Assembly (NCBI RefSeq): GCF_918741295.1
Contig: NZ_CAKKNB010000005.1
Coordinates: 216,036 to 280,035 of the forward strand
DNA length: 64,000 bases
From: Aquabacterium sp. CECT 9606
GTDB lineage: Bacteria; Pseudomonadota; Gammaproteobacteria; Burkholderiales; Burkholderiaceae_C
Reading direction: 5' to 3'
A program made the translations under genes and the position numbers. Below the pieces are notes generated by a model that was given only the letters and a program-made list of their open reading frames with translations, was not told where the DNA came from and did no database searches. Shown in pieces: positions 1 to 9,799 of this stretch; within the stretch, counting starts at the first letter, position 1; every line of letters starts with the position of its first letter.

Positions 1-27
1 TGCTGCAGGCCAACTGAGCAGGGGCGT

Positions 28-1596
28 TCAGCTTTCCAGCTTGAACACATCCACCACTTCGGCCAATTGCGCCGCCTGCCGCTTCAGGCTTTCGGCAGCG
101 GCGGCGCTTTCCTCCACCAGGGCAGCGTTCTGCTGAGTCACCTGGTCGAGTTGGGTCACCGAATGGCCCACCTGGTTGATGCCGATGGATTGTTCCGCTG
201 TCGCATTTGAGATCTCGGACAGCAGATCGTTCACGCGCTTCACTTGCGCCACGATGTCTTCCATGCTCTTGCCCGCCGCATTGACTTGTTGGGCGCCCGT
301 GTCAACTTTCTCGACGCTGGCGCCAATCAAGGCCTTGATCTCCTTGGCGGCGTTGGCCGACCTCTGCGCCAGTGTGCGAACCTCGCTGGCCACCACCGCG
401 AAACCGCGCCCCTGATCGCCCGCGCGGGCCGCCTCAACCGCGGCGTTCAAGGCCAGGATGTTGGTCTGGAAAGCGATGCCATCGATCACCCCAATGATGT
501 CCACAATCTTCTTGGACGAGTCCGCGATTGCATGCATGGTGCCTACCACCTGGCTGACCACGTCTCCGCCCTTGATGGCGGCCAGGGACGCCGCGTTCGA
601 CAACTGATTGGCCTGCTGTGCCATCTCTGCGTTGTTCTTCACGGTGCTGCTGAGCTGGTCCATTGAGGCCGCGGTCTGCTGCAAATTGCTGGCTTGTTCT
701 TCGGTGCGTTGGCTCAGGTCGGCATTGCCCATGGCGATTTGGGCAGAGCCTGTCGCGATCGAGTTCGACGCATTGCGAACCTGCCCCACGATCCGGGCCA
801 GGTTGCCCTGCATGACACCCAGCGATGCCAGCACGCTGCCCGGGTGCGCCTGTGCCGTGCCATCGATGGCGCCCAGGTCGCCAGCAGCCACGCGGTGAGC
901 GGCTTCTCCCAGCGCGGCAGGTTCAGCGCCCAGGGCCCGTGTCAATCCGCGTGTGATCAGCACGCCGGCCAGGCCCGCAGCCGCAAAGGCCACCAAGCAA
1001 GCCACGGCCAGCAAATTGCGCTGCGTGGTGTAAGCATCTGCCGCCTCAACCGTGAGTTGCCGCGCGCGCGCTTCGGTGGATTTCAAATACGCGTCCGAGG
1101 CTTTGACCAAAGCCGCCAGCAAGGGCCGGCACTCGTCGTTCATCTTGGCGATGGCTTCATCCTTCTGGCCGTTCAAGGCCAAGTTCACGATTGCCAATGC
1201 CACCGGGCCATACGCGCCTTCGATGCGGTCGATTTCAGCAATCATGCCCCGGGCCTCTTCAGACACGTCGGGCGCTTTGGCCATCTCGTCGAGCTTGCCC
1301 AGCAGGGTCTTCACTTCCTCGTGAGATTGCAGGACGAGGGCTTTTTCAGTGGCCAGGTCATCCGGTTTGCTGACCAGCACCAGGTTGCGCGCCGCGATGG
1401 CACGCGAATCAACGGCGGCGCGGGCATGCGCCGCGAGATTGGAGCGCGCGTTGATGCCGTTGACGTACTGTGTGAATCGTTGGTTCGAATCGCTGAGTGC
1501 CTTGAGCGACAGCCCGGCCACGATGAGAACTAGTACCGCAAGTCCGCCGAAAGCGACCGTCAGCTTGGCGCGAACGGTCATCGGGCTGGTTTTCAT
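28..1596 (-). CDS. methyl-accepting chemotaxis protein
   Basis: Chemoreceptor of about 522 residues that passes periplasmic signals to the CheA/CheW array. An N-terminal membrane helix (about residues 12-35) is followed by a periplasmic helical ligand domain. A second membrane helix (about 192-212) leads to a HAMP linker and a long cytoplasmic coiled coil. The conserved hairpin tip is present ([20 protein letters not shown]). The start at 1596 is preferred over the ATG at 1605, because the AAGGA ribosome site abuts the upstream ATG and is correctly spaced from this one. The C-terminus ends in a short -DVFKLES tail without an NWETF-type CheR/CheB pentapeptide. The ligand cannot be inferred. 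No che genes adjoin it. Confidence 0.93.
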   Translation of the reverse strand: MKTSPMTVRAKLTVAFGGLAVLVLIVAGLSLKALSDSNQRFTQYVNGINARSNLAAHARAAVDSRAIAARNLVLVSKPDDLATEKALVLQSHEEVKTLLGKLDEMAKAPDVSEEARGMIAEIDRIEGAYGPVALAIVNLALNGQKDEAIAKMNDECRPLLAALVKASDAYLKSTEARARQLTVEAADAYTTQRNLLAVACLVAFAAAGLAGVLITRGLTRALGAEPAALGEAAHRVAAGDLGAIDGTAQAHPGSVLASLGVMQGNLARIVGQVRNASNSIATGSAQIAMGNADLSQRTEEQASNLQQTAASMDQLSSTVKNNAEMAQQANQLSNAASLAAIKGGDVVSQVVGTMHAIADSSKKIVDIIGVIDGIAFQTNILALNAAVEAARAGDQGRGFAVVASEVRTLAQRSANAAKEIKALIGASVEKVDTGAQQVNAAGKSMEDIVAQVKRVNDLLSEISNATAEQSIGINQVGHSVTQLDQVTQQNAALVEESAAAAESLKRQAAQLAEVVDVFKLES

Positions 1597-1773
1597 GGAA
1601 ATCATCCTTCGCTTAAAAGTATGCGAAGGTTAATGATTTCGGACGCTCTTAGGTGCGTTCCTAAGACAGTGAATGGTGCGCTATTTCACGCGATCATTGG
1701 ATTTATTCGCGACCGCTGCGCCAACAACTCAGGGTCTGTTACAAGGGCAGGTTAGGTCGACGATGCTTGAGAA
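1597..1773. other. intergenic region upstream of the chemoreceptor
   Basis: No convincing gene. It contains a small perfect inverted repeat, CTTAGG-TGCGTT-CCTAAG (1648-1665), in the presumed promoter region of the leftward chemoreceptor gene. This could be an operator or a weak hairpin; no known family is recognised. Confidence 0.4.
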
Positions 1774-2238
1774 TCATTCCTTGCCGCCCGACGAAACCTT
1801 GTGCCGCATCATCCGGCCCTTTTCCCGCTCCCATTCGCGGTCCTTGATGGTGTTGCGCTTGTCGTGCTCGGCCTTGCCCTTGGCCAGGGCGATCTCGGCT
1901 TTCACATAGCTGCCCTTGAAGTGCAGGTTCAGCGGCACGAGGGTGTAGCCCTTTTGCTCCGTCTTGCCCACCAGGCGCCGGATTTCCGAGCGGTGCATCA
2001 ACAGCTTCTTGGTGCGGTCGGCCTCGGGCTTGACGTGCGTTGATGCCGAGCGCAGTGCATTGATGCGCAGGCCGATCAGGTGCAACTCGCCATTGCGGAT
2101 CATGATGTGGCCGTCAGTCAACTGCACCTGGCCCGCGCGGATCGCCTTGACTTCCCAGCCTTCCAGGACCACACCCGCCTCGAAACGTTCTTCGATGTGG
2201 TAATTGAACAGGGCTTTTCTATTTTCGGCAATCGTCAT
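1774..2238 (-). CDS. smpB: SsrA-binding protein SmpB
   Basis: Binds tmRNA (SsrA) and delivers it to stalled ribosomes for trans-translation. The 154-residue length is normal. The N-terminal stretch ([17 protein letters not shown]), the central beta-barrel and the basic C-terminal tail ([16 protein letters not shown]) that forms a helix in the mRNA channel are all present. It is divergent from ratA with only 39 bases between the two start codons, the usual arrangement in beta- and gammaproteobacteria. The tmRNA gene is not in the window. Confidence 0.98.
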   Translation of the reverse strand: MTIAENRKALFNYHIEERFEAGVVLEGWEVKAIRAGQVQLTDGHIMIRNGELHLIGLRINALRSASTHVKPEADRTKKLLMHRSEIRRLVGKTEQKGYTLVPLNLHFKGSYVKAEIALAKGKAEHDKRNTIKDREWEREKGRMMRHKVSSGGKE

Positions 2239-2277
2239 GGTCAGAAGGATACAGCGTCCTTAAAATGGCGGCATTCT

Positions 2278-2760
2278 ATGAAGCAAGTCAACAAGTCCGT
2301 CCTGCTCTGGTACTCGCCCGGCGAAATGTACGCGCTGGTCACTGCCGTCGAGGATTACGCCCAATTCCTGCCCTGGTGTGAGCGCGCTGAAGTGATCCAG
2401 CAGCACGACGATGGCGTCACTGCGCGGCTTCACATCGCATTTGCCGGTATCCGGCAGGCGTTCACCACGCGCAACACCAACATCGATGCCAGCGAAGTGC
2501 GCATGCATCTGGTGGATGGGCCTTTTTCCAAGCTCGAGGGCACCTGGAAGTTCACGCCATTGCACAAGCCCGGCTTGCCTCCCCCGGTGCCGGGGCAGAC
2601 CCCGGCTGAACCCAGTGCCTGCAAGGTCGAGTTCTCGCTCAGCTATGCTTTTTCCAGCCGGCCGCTCGCCCTGGTGATCAGCCCGGTGTTCGACCGCATC
2701 GCCAACACGTTTGTCGATGCTTTTGTCAAACGGGCCGAGCAGGTCTATGGGCCTCGGTGA
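2278..2760 (+). CDS. ratA: RatA family protein (START/SRPBCC, coenzyme Q-binding-like)
   Basis: 160-residue protein of the RatA/Coq10 polyketide-cyclase family. E. coli RatA has been reported to bind 50S subunits and block 70S assembly; yeast Coq10 homologues bind ubiquinone. The family N-terminus is clear (MKQVNKSVLLWYSPGEMYAL, then VEDYAQFLPWC). The frame is open further upstream, but the ATG at 2278 matches the family N-terminus and lies just past the divergent smpB start. The 3' end overlaps rnfH by 14 bases, so the two are probably cotranscribed. Whether it acts as a toxin here cannot be told from sequence. Confidence 0.93.
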   Translation: MKQVNKSVLLWYSPGEMYALVTAVEDYAQFLPWCERAEVIQQHDDGVTARLHIAFAGIRQAFTTRNTNIDASEVRMHLVDGPFSKLEGTWKFTPLHKPGLPPPVPGQTPAEPSACKVEFSLSYAFSSRPLALVISPVFDRIANTFVDAFVKRAEQVYGPR

Positions 2761-3100
2761 ACAAACCACAACCCCGGTGATTCACATCGAGGTGGTGTTC
2801 AGCCCAGCGCCCCGTCAAATCGAGATGAGCACCTTGGCCTTGCCTTTGGGCAGTTGCGTCAAGGATGCTTTGCTGGCCGCCCACCTGTTGGGCCAGGCGC
2901 AACACCTGAGCGTGGGCATTTGGGGGCGCAAGGCGACCTTGGCCCATGTTCTGCAAGACAGGGATAGGGTGGAGGTGTACCGCGGCCTGATCGTCGATCC
3001 GAAAGAGGCTCGGCGCGTGCGCTACCGTGCCCATGGCGAAAAAACGACCAGAGGTGTCAAGCGGCCGAACAAGCGGCCGTTGAGCAACTCGTCAGGCTAG
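2747..3100 (+). CDS. rnfH: RnfH family (UPF0125) ubiquitin-like protein
   Basis: About 117 residues with the RnfH beta-grasp pattern: the segment around IHIEVVFSPAPRQIE, then LPLGSCVKDALLAA, GIWGRKATLAHVLQDRDRVE and VYRGLIVDPKEARRVRY. The family is nearly always next to ratA and smpB; its biochemical role is unresolved. The ATG at 2747 lies inside the end of ratA, indicating translational coupling. The arginine/lysine-rich tail (GVKRPNKRPLSNSSG) is typical. Confidence 0.92.
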   Translation: MGLGEQTTTPVIHIEVVFSPAPRQIEMSTLALPLGSCVKDALLAAHLLGQAQHLSVGIWGRKATLAHVLQDRDRVEVYRGLIVDPKEARRVRYRAHGEKTTRGVKRPNKRPLSNSSG

Positions 3101-3119
3101 CAGCGCGAGGCGGCCTGCC

Positions 3120-3647
3120 TCACTTGCAATTGCTGGCAATGGCTTCCTGGGTGCGGCGCTGCTCTTCGGCGCGGCCCTTGTCGTCCAGGATCTCGCGCTC
3201 ACCCTTGCTGTTGGTCCGGGCGATGCGGATGCCGTCGTTCAAGGTGCGCTGGTAGTTGCGGGCTTGGGTGCAGTTGTCTGCGCGCGACTTGGCGTTCTTT
3301 TCTTCTTCGGCTTTGCGCTGGGCTTCTTTTTCTTCTTCGGCCTTGCGGCGCTTCACGTCCAGCTCGGACTCGGGCGCCTTGGCCGCCACCGCGGGCTTGG
3401 CGGCCGATGCTGCTGCGTCCACCTCGGAGGCGGGCTTGGCCAACTGCACTGTCCTTGAGGCCGCGGGCCTTTGAAGGATGTTGCCCTCGGGGGTGCCGGC
3501 CGGAGGAGGGCGGTCGCTGTACTGTGTCGCGCCCGAGGCGTCTTTCCACTTCCACTGGGTGCCGGCCTGGGCAGGCGTGACCACCAGCGCCACACTGGCC
3601 AGAGTCAGGGACAGGAGCAAGGCGGAATGAGGGCGGGTGCTTTTCAT
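3120..3647 (-). CDS. DUF4124 domain-containing exported protein
   Basis: 175-residue protein starting at MKSTRPHSALLLSLTLASVA, a Sec signal peptide probably cleaved after TPAQA. It is followed by a DUF4124 domain (WKWKDASGATQYSDRPPPAG). The middle is a long charged Lys/Glu/Ala-rich helix that may form a coiled coil, and the C-terminus resumes with CTQARNYQRTLNDGIRI. A start 11 codons upstream is open, but this one directly precedes the signal peptide. Many Burkholderiales carry a DUF4124 gene convergent with rnfH and upstream of guaB. Function unknown; predicted periplasmic. Confidence 0.9.
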   Translation of the reverse strand: MKSTRPHSALLLSLTLASVALVVTPAQAGTQWKWKDASGATQYSDRPPPAGTPEGNILQRPAASRTVQLAKPASEVDAAASAAKPAVAAKAPESELDVKRRKAEEEKEAQRKAEEEKNAKSRADNCTQARNYQRTLNDGIRIARTNSKGEREILDDKGRAEEQRRTQEAIASNCK

Positions 3648-3720
3648 GACGCGGAGTTTAGTCCGGCTTGGCGCTCGCAATGGCCGCGAAAACGCCCATT
3701 CGTCACGGTAAATCCCCGCT

Positions 3721-3750
3721 TCGACAGCCTACCTCCACTGCGCGTATAAT
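3721..3750 (+). promoter_or_regulatory. sigma70-type promoter of guaB
   Basis: A perfect TATAAT (3745-3750) sits 18 bases after TCGACA (3721-3726), giving a near-consensus housekeeping promoter about 25 bases upstream of the guaB ATG. It is the best match to consensus that I saw in the window. Confidence 0.75.
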
Positions 3751-3775
3751 CCGCTTTTGCGTCTGGAGCCTGTTC

Positions 3776-5248
3776 ATGCGCCTGCTTGGTAAAGCACTCA
3801 CATTCGACGATGTGCTGCTGGTGCCCGCGTTCTCACAAGTGTTACCCCGTGACACATCGCTGGCCACCCGTCTGTCCCGAAACATCACCCTGAATCTGCC
3901 CTTGGTGTCTGCCGCCATGGACACGGTCACAGAGGCCCGCCTGGCGATCGCGATCGCCCAGGAAGGCGGTATCGGGATCATCCACAAAAACCTCACGCCT
4001 CAGCAACAAGCTGCGGAAGTCTCACGCGTCAAGCGTTATGAGTCTGGCGTGTTGCGTGACCCGATCACGATCTCATCCGGCGTTCGCGTCCGTGATGTGA
4101 TCGCGCTGTCACAGCAACATGGCATCTCGGGCTTCCCGGTGGTTGATGAAGGCCGCGTCGTGGGCATCGTCACGGGGCGCGACCTGCGCTTCGAGACCCG
4201 CCTTGACGTGCCGGTGCGCGAGATCATGACCCCGCGCGAGCGTCTGATCACCATCAAGGACGGCGCTTCGAAAGAAGAAGCCAAGGCCCTGATGCACCAG
4301 CACAAGCTGGAGCGCGTGGTCATTGTCAACGAGGCGTTCGAGCTCAAGGGCTTGTTTACCGTCAAGGACATCACCAAGCAGACCAACTTCCCCAACGCGG
4401 CGCGTGATTCACACGGCAAGCTGCGCGTGGGCGCCGCGGTTGGCGTGGGCGAGGGCACCGAAGAGCGCGTTGAGCTGCTGGTGCGTGCTGGCGTCGACGC
4501 CTTGGTGGTCGACACGGCCCACGGCCACAGTGCCGGCGTGATCGAGCGCGTGCGCTGGGTCAAGAAAAACTACCCACAGGTGGATGTCATCGGCGGCAAC
4601 ATCGCCACCGGCGCAGCTGCCTTGGCCCTGGTCGAAGCGGGCGCTGATGGCGTCAAGGTCGGCATCGGCCCAGGCTCCATCTGCACCACGCGGATCATCG
4701 CGGGGGTGGGCGTACCGCAAATCATGGCCATTGACAGTGTGGCCACGGCCTTGCAAGGCACCGGTGTGCCCTTGATCGGCGACGGCGGCATCCGCTATTC
4801 GGGCGACATCGCCAAGGCCATCGCAGCCGGTGCCAGCACCGTCATGATGGGCGGCATGTTCGCGGGCACGGAAGAAGCGCCCGGCGAAGTGATCCTGTAC
4901 CAGGGCCGCAGCTACAAGAGCTACCGCGGCATGGGCTCGATTGGCGCCATGAAGGCCGGTTCGGCCGACCGCTATTTCCAGGAAAACGACGAAACCACCA
5001 ACCCCAACGCGGACAAGCTGGTCCCCGAGGGCATTGAAGGCCGCGTGCCGTTCAAGGGCTCGATGATCAGCATCGTCACGCAGATGGCGGGTGGCTTGCG
5101 CGCCTCCATGGGCTACTGCGGTTGCGCCACCATCGAAGACATGCGCAACAAGGCCGAGTTCGTCGAGATCACGGCCGCGGGCATTCGCGAGAGTCACGTC
5201 CACGACGTGCAGATCACGAAGGAAGCGCCCAACTACCGCATGGAGTGA
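3776..5248 (+). CDS. guaB: IMP dehydrogenase
   Basis: Oxidises IMP to XMP with NAD+, the committed step of GMP synthesis. The protein is 490 residues. The N-terminal half-barrel ([15 protein letters not shown]) is interrupted by two CBS domains (about residues 95-205). The catalytic loop [18 protein letters not shown] carries the active cysteine, and the flap carries RGMGS. The start at 3776 is chosen because it begins the conserved N-terminus and lies just downstream of a consensus promoter; the frame extends further upstream. Its stop overlaps the start of the MFS gene (TGATG), and guaA follows, so the three are likely one operon. Confidence 0.98.
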   Translation: MRLLGKALTFDDVLLVPAFSQVLPRDTSLATRLSRNITLNLPLVSAAMDTVTEARLAIAIAQEGGIGIIHKNLTPQQQAAEVSRVKRYESGVLRDPITISSGVRVRDVIALSQQHGISGFPVVDEGRVVGIVTGRDLRFETRLDVPVREIMTPRERLITIKDGASKEEAKALMHQHKLERVVIVNEAFELKGLFTVKDITKQTNFPNAARDSHGKLRVGAAVGVGEGTEERVELLVRAGVDALVVDTAHGHSAGVIERVRWVKKNYPQVDVIGGNIATGAAALALVEAGADGVKVGIGPGSICTTRIIAGVGVPQIMAIDSVATALQGTGVPLIGDGGIRYSGDIAKAIAAGASTVMMGGMFAGTEEAPGEVILYQGRSYKSYRGMGSIGAMKAGSADRYFQENDETTNPNADKLVPEGIEGRVPFKGSMISIVTQMAGGLRASMGYCGCATIEDMRNKAEFVEITAAGIRESHVHDVQITKEAPNYRME

Positions 5249-6489
5249 TGGGCGCCCAAGGCCGCAGGGCGGCCATGCCCTTCATCATGGTGACGGTGCT
5301 GCTCGACATGATGTCGATCGGCATCATTGCCCCCGTGTTGCCCAAGCTCATCGGGTCCTTCATGGACTCGGGGGCCAGCACCTCGGTGGCCTATGGTGCG
5401 GCGCAGGCGGCCTTCGCCATTGCCCAGTTCTTCAGTGCGCCAGTGCTGGGGGCGCTGTCCGACCGCTATGGTCGGCGGCCCATCCTGCTGCTGGGCTTGC
5501 TGGGCATGGGCATCAACTTTTTTGTCACGGCCCTCGCCTCCGAGTTCTGGATGCTGCTGGCCGTGCGGGTGATGGGCGGTGCCGTGTGCGCCAACATCGC
5601 CGTGGCCAACGCCTATGTGGCCGACATCACGGTGCCCGAAGAGCGGGCCAAGAACTACGGCATGTTGGGCGCCATGTTCGGGCTGGGTTTCATCCTGGGG
5701 CCGGTGCTGGGCGGTGTGCTGGGCAATCAAGATCTGCACTGGCCGTTTTTGTTGGCCGGCAGCTTGTCGTTGCTCAACTGCCTCTACGGTTACTTCGTGC
5801 TGCCCGAGTCGTTGCCGCTGGACAAGCGCCGCTCATTCGAGCTCTCCAAGGCCAACCCATTCACCGCCTTGGCCCGTTTGCGCGACCTGAAGGGCGTCGA
5901 GACGCTGATGTGGATCATGGGCTTGTCGATCCTGGCGCAGTTCTGCCTGCACACCTCCTGGTTCCTGTACACCGAGTTCAAGTTCGGCTGGACGCCGATG
6001 GACAACGGCCTGTCGCTGTTGGCCGTGGGCGGCATGGCGGTGCTGGTGCAGGGCGGCCTGATGCGGGTGGTGCAAAAGTACATCCCGCTGCACAAGCTGG
6101 TCGTCTTGGGGCTGGTCTCGTCCACCATCGCGTTCGCCGGGTACGGCTTGGTGCCGCTGGGGTGGATGCTCTTCGTGATCGTGGCGGCCAATGTGTTTGG
6201 CTACATGGTTCAACCGGGCTTGCAAAGCCTGGTGTCCAACGCCGTTGACCCCACCCGGCAGGGTGAAAGCATGGGTGCGGTGTCGTCCATCAACAGCGTG
6301 GCGGCGGTGCTTGGGCCCCTGCTTGGCACGCCGCTGCTGGCGTTGGTATCCCACTATCCCCATGGCGACTGGCGCGTGGGGGCACCGTTCTACCTGTGTG
6401 CGGCCATCCAGGGCGTTGCGGCCGTCATCGGCCTGCGCTACTTCAGCCGCAATCACCGTGTGCCAGCCAGCCCCGCGACCGTGGTCTGA
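5248..6489 (+). CDS. MFS transporter, Tet/Bcr-like drug exporter family
   Basis: 413-residue inner-membrane permease with about 12 hydrophobic helices. The MFS loop motif follows helix 2 (GALSDRYGRRPILLLG), and a drug:H+ antiporter motif C-like segment is present (FGLGFILGPVLGGVLG). It resembles the TetA/TCR group, but sequence alone does not show tetracycline transport. The start codon overlaps the guaB stop and guaA begins 22 bases after its end, so this exporter is embedded in the guanine biosynthesis operon. It could export a purine-like metabolite or a drug. Confidence 0.9.
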   Translation: MGAQGRRAAMPFIMVTVLLDMMSIGIIAPVLPKLIGSFMDSGASTSVAYGAAQAAFAIAQFFSAPVLGALSDRYGRRPILLLGLLGMGINFFVTALASEFWMLLAVRVMGGAVCANIAVANAYVADITVPEERAKNYGMLGAMFGLGFILGPVLGGVLGNQDLHWPFLLAGSLSLLNCLYGYFVLPESLPLDKRRSFELSKANPFTALARLRDLKGVETLMWIMGLSILAQFCLHTSWFLYTEFKFGWTPMDNGLSLLAVGGMAVLVQGGLMRVVQKYIPLHKLVVLGLVSSTIAFAGYGLVPLGWMLFVIVAANVFGYMVQPGLQSLVSNAVDPTRQGESMGAVSSINSVAAVLGPLLGTPLLALVSHYPHGDWRVGAPFYLCAAIQGVAAVIGLRYFSRNHRVPASPATVV

Positions 6490-6511
6490 TTGATTTCTCG
6501 AGATTTTCATC

Positions 6512-8107
6512 ATGCATGACAAAGTTCTGATCCTTGACTTCGGCTCTCAAGTCACCCAGCTCATCGCGCGCCGCGTTCGCGAAGCCCACGTGTATTGCGA
6601 GATCCACCCCAATGATGTGTCGGATGAGTTCATCCGCGGCTTTGCGCCCAAGGCCATCATCCTGTCGGGCAGCCACGCCAGCACCTACGAAGACCACCAA
6701 CTGCGCGCACCCCAAGCCGTGTGGGATTTGGGCGTGCCTGTGCTCGGCATCTGCTACGGCATGCAGACGATGGCCGTGCAATTGGGCGGCAAGGTGGAGT
6801 GGAGCGACCACCGCGAGTTCGGCTATGCCGAAGTCCGCGCCCTGGGCCATACCAAGCTGCTGGAGGGCATTGAAGACTTCAGCACTACCGAAGGCCACGG
6901 CATGCTCAAGGTGTGGATGAGCCACGGTGACAAGGTCACGGCCTTGCCCGAAGGCTTCACCCTGATGGCCTCGACCCCCAGCTGCCCCATCGCCGGCATG
7001 GCCAACGAAGCCAAGCGCTACTACGCCGTGCAGTTCCACCCCGAGGTGACGCACACGGTGCAGGGCCACGCGATGCTGACGCGTTTCGTGCGCGACATCG
7101 CTGGCTGCAAGGGTGACTGGATCATGGGCGATTACATCGCCGAAGCCGTGGCCAAGATCCGCGAGCAGGTCGGCGATGAAGAAGTCATCCTGGGCTTGAG
7201 CGGTGGTGTCGATTCCAGCGTGGCCGCCGCCTTGATCCACCGCGCCATTGGCGACCAATTGACCTGTGTGTTCGTGGACCACGGTTTGCTGCGTCTGAAC
7301 GAAGGCAAGGCGGTGATGGAGATGTTCGCCGGCCGCCTGCATGCCAAGGTGGTTCATGTGGAGGCCACTGACCAGTTCATGGGCCACCTGAAAGGCGTGA
7401 CCGACCCGGAAGCCAAGCGCAAGATCATCGGCCGCGAGTTCGTCGAGGTCTTCACGGCCGAGGCCGCCAAGCTCAAGGGCGAAGGCAACAAGGGCGCCAA
7501 GTGGCTGGCCCAGGGCACCATCTACCCGGATGTGGTCGAGTCAGGCGGCACGGCTAGCAAGAAGGCCACCATCAAGAGCCACCACAACGTGGGCGGCTTG
7601 CCCGAGAAGCTGGGCTTGAAGCTGCTGGAACCGCTGCGCGAGTTGTTCAAGGACGAGGTGCGCGCGCTGGGCGTGGCGCTGGGCCTGCCGGCCGACATGG
7701 TCTACCGCCATCCTTTCCCGGGACCTGGCCTGGGCGTTCGCATCCTGGGCGAGGTGCGCAAGGACTTCGCCGATCTTCTGCGCCGCGCTGACCACATCTT
7801 CATCGAAGAACTGCGCAACGCGATCGACCCGGCCACGGGCAAGACCTGGTACGAGTTGACCAGCCAGGCCTTCACCGTGTTCCTGCCGGTGAAGAGCGTG
7901 GGGGTGATGGGTGACGGCCGCACTTATGACTATGTGGTGGCGCTGCGTGCGGTGCAGACCAGCGACTTCATGACGGCTGATTGGGCGGAGTTGCCGTACA
8001 GCCTGTTGAAGAAGGTGTCGGGGCGCATCATCAATGAGGTGCGGGGTATCAACCGCGTGACTTATGACGTGTCGAGCAAGCCGCCTGCTACGATCGAGTG
8101 GGAATGA
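6512..8107 (+). CDS. guaA: GMP synthase (glutamine-hydrolysing)
   Basis: Converts XMP to GMP using glutamine and ATP. The 531 residues comprise a class I glutamine amidotransferase domain (catalytic Cys in [12 protein letters not shown], His/Glu in QFHPEVTHT), an ATP-pyrophosphatase domain with the P-loop [11 protein letters not shown], and the C-terminal dimerisation domain ending KPPATIEWE. All catalytic motifs are present. It follows guaB and the MFS gene and is closed by an intrinsic terminator. Confidence 0.98.
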   Translation: MHDKVLILDFGSQVTQLIARRVREAHVYCEIHPNDVSDEFIRGFAPKAIILSGSHASTYEDHQLRAPQAVWDLGVPVLGICYGMQTMAVQLGGKVEWSDHREFGYAEVRALGHTKLLEGIEDFSTTEGHGMLKVWMSHGDKVTALPEGFTLMASTPSCPIAGMANEAKRYYAVQFHPEVTHTVQGHAMLTRFVRDIAGCKGDWIMGDYIAEAVAKIREQVGDEEVILGLSGGVDSSVAAALIHRAIGDQLTCVFVDHGLLRLNEGKAVMEMFAGRLHAKVVHVEATDQFMGHLKGVTDPEAKRKIIGREFVEVFTAEAAKLKGEGNKGAKWLAQGTIYPDVVESGGTASKKATIKSHHNVGGLPEKLGLKLLEPLRELFKDEVRALGVALGLPADMVYRHPFPGPGLGVRILGEVRKDFADLLRRADHIFIEELRNAIDPATGKTWYELTSQAFTVFLPVKSVGVMGDGRTYDYVVALRAVQTSDFMTADWAELPYSLLKKVSGRIINEVRGINRVTYDVSSKPPATIEWE

Positions 8108-8153
8108 TTTGAGAGCGCATCACGGCGTCTCAGAACATCCCAAAAGTTCATTT

Positions 8154-8186
8154 AAGCCCTTGATCTTCAAGGGCTTTTTTGTTTTT
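8154..8186 (+). terminator. Rho-independent terminator after guaA
   Basis: A perfect 10-bp stem (AAGCCCTTGA 8154-8163 with TCAAGGGCTT 8167-8176) with a 3-base loop, followed by a T-rich run to 8186. It ends the guaB-MFS-guaA unit. Confidence 0.92.
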
Positions 8187-8313
8187 GACGTCCCATGAGG
8201 TTTCATGACATCCCGAGGTTTTTTGTCAATGATCTTTGATTGCTTACCGTCTTGATGCTCTGACAGTATTGCCGGGTGGGCCATCGTGGCGTTGGATGCC
8301 GGGACTCGCTCGC

Positions 8314-8354
8314 TTGACGCAGCGCAACCGGTCTTCACTCGGGCGGCCTACCAT
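8314..8354 (+). promoter_or_regulatory. Crp/FNR-type box and -10 of the deleted hydrogenase paralogue
   Basis: TTGAC-GCAG-CGCAA (8314-8327) fits the FNR/FixK superfamily pattern TTGM-N6-KCAA. TACCAT (8349-8354) lies at the -10 position expected if the box is centred at -41.5, giving a start near 8361. The full-length hydrogenase gene has the same layout (TTGACAAAGCGCAA, then TATCAT), so the paralogue kept its promoter. The ATG at 8362 would coincide with the transcription start, which favours the GTG at 8389 as start codon. Confidence 0.65.
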
Positions 8355-8388
8355 TCGTTGGATGGCATGGGAACGCGAGAGACATGAC

Positions 8389-9771
8389 GTGGTCAAGCTC
8401 ACGGTGAACGGACGGTCGGTCGAGTTGAAGGATGGCGCGAGCTTGCTCGATGCGGCCAGTGCCGCTGGCGTCCATATTGACACGCTTTGCTATCACCCGT
8501 GCTTGCCGGCGCGCGCCGTATGCCGCATGTGCCTGGTCGATGTCGAGGGACAAGGCCGCCCGCTGCCTGCATGCGTGACACCGACCAAAGATGGGGACGT
8601 TGTCGAGACAGACACCCAGTCCCTACAAGACGCCCGGACCATGAATGGGCAGTGGCCGTTGGCCCGCCATCCGAATGACTGCATGCGCTGTGAAGTCAAT
8701 GGGTCTTGCCGTTTGCAGAATCTGGTCAACGAGAATCAATGGGCGGAGAGCTGGCCCCGCATCCCGTTGGGGCCAGCCGCGTGCCCTGCCCATGTGCTGA
8801 GCGATCACGCTTCACCCAGCATTTGGCGTGACGTTTCCAAATGCATCGAATGCGGCGCCGATCTCACCATCATGGAAGAGGGTGCCGAGCTCTTGGCGCG
8901 GCTCAAGGAAGGCCGGCGCCTGCCAATCTTCACATCATGTTGTCCGGGCTGGGTCAACTGGGTGGAGATCAACCGGCCGGACATCTTGCCCCACCTCAGC
9001 ACGACCAAATCGCCCCAGCAGATGCATGGGGCCCTGACGAAGCGGGGACGCTTCGCGCACAAGCTTGGCGCCCAGTTCGCGCAAGGCCTCGCGGAGCCGT
9101 ATGTCGTCAGCGTGATGCCCTGCACCGCCAAGAAGGACGAGGCGGTTCGTCCAGGCATGTCGGGAGACCTGGATCATGTGCTGACAACGCGAGAATTGGC
9201 CAGGATGATCCGGGCTCGAGGGATGGGCGGCTGCCTGGGTGGTGGCGGAGAGCCAAAGTCAATGGATCCGAAGATCCTGGAAGAGCGCATGCACGCCATC
9301 TACGCCATCGATCAACGCGCGCCACACCGTCGTTCACATGAGAACGAAGAGGTTCAGAAGTTGTACGCCGATGAACTCTCGGAACCAAGTTCTCTCGCCG
9401 CGTTGGCATTGCTCCATACGAGCTTTGCCGCGAGGGGTTCGCGGCGATTGCTGCTGATGCGGCTGCTGGACGCGGTTGACAGACGGGATGCGGAAGGCGT
9501 GGCCAGCTTGTTTCATCCGGACGCCTTGTGGTCGACGGGTTCTTCTTTCGGTGACGAGGCGCTGGTTGCAACGCGGCTGCCACCGCGAGGGTATGGTCCC
9601 CTCTATGCGCGCCACCGGATGGCGTCCGCCGCGGATGCGGACGATCTCACTGTCATCACGCCACAGGGCGAGCGCTGCGCATTTGAGATGGAGGTCGGCA
9701 CCGTGGTTCAGGACGGCCGCACGACCAGTGTGATCCGGAGCCTGGCGCGGCAAGGCCGAGACCATGGCTGA
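8389..9771 (+). CDS. [FeFe]-hydrogenase-like protein with three in-frame internal deletions
   Basis: Colinear paralogue of the full-length hydrogenase at 26381-28465, but 460 instead of 694 residues. It keeps the N-terminal [2Fe-2S] domain, the His-Cys [4Fe-4S] motif (HPNDCMRCEVNGSC), H-cluster segments L1 (TSCCPGW) and L2 (MPCTAKKDEA), the C-terminal hydrogenase tail and the NTF2-like extension. Missing are about 121 codons (the two-[4Fe-4S] ferredoxin domain, after SKCIECG), about 105 codons (between MIRARG and GGCLGGGGEP, removing the first of two L3 cysteines) and about 7 codons near the C-terminus. All three losses are in frame, with no stop codon. Three of four H-cluster cysteines remain, so hydrogenase catalysis is unlikely. 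It may be a decaying gene or a reduced protein with another role. The GTG start aligns with the paralogue. Confidence 0.75.
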   Translation: MVKLTVNGRSVELKDGASLLDAASAAGVHIDTLCYHPCLPARAVCRMCLVDVEGQGRPLPACVTPTKDGDVVETDTQSLQDARTMNGQWPLARHPNDCMRCEVNGSCRLQNLVNENQWAESWPRIPLGPAACPAHVLSDHASPSIWRDVSKCIECGADLTIMEEGAELLARLKEGRRLPIFTSCCPGWVNWVEINRPDILPHLSTTKSPQQMHGALTKRGRFAHKLGAQFAQGLAEPYVVSVMPCTAKKDEAVRPGMSGDLDHVLTTRELARMIRARGMGGCLGGGGEPKSMDPKILEERMHAIYAIDQRAPHRRSHENEEVQKLYADELSEPSSLAALALLHTSFAARGSRRLLLMRLLDAVDRRDAEGVASLFHPDALWSTGSSFGDEALVATRLPPRGYGPLYARHRMASAADADDLTVITPQGERCAFEMEVGTVVQDGRTTSVIRSLARQGRDHG

Positions 9772-9799
9772 TCTCAATGGCATGCTGAATCAGGTCTTC

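Noticed and set aside
2278..2760. Calling ratA-rnfH a toxin-antitoxin pair
   Set aside because: RnfH is a ubiquitin-like protein conserved with ratA and smpB; no antitoxin activity has been established for it and nothing in the sequence adds support.
5248..6489. Naming the MFS gene tetA
   Set aside because: The family motif fits the Tet/Bcr group broadly, but no tetR partner or substrate evidence is present, and the operon context is purine synthesis.
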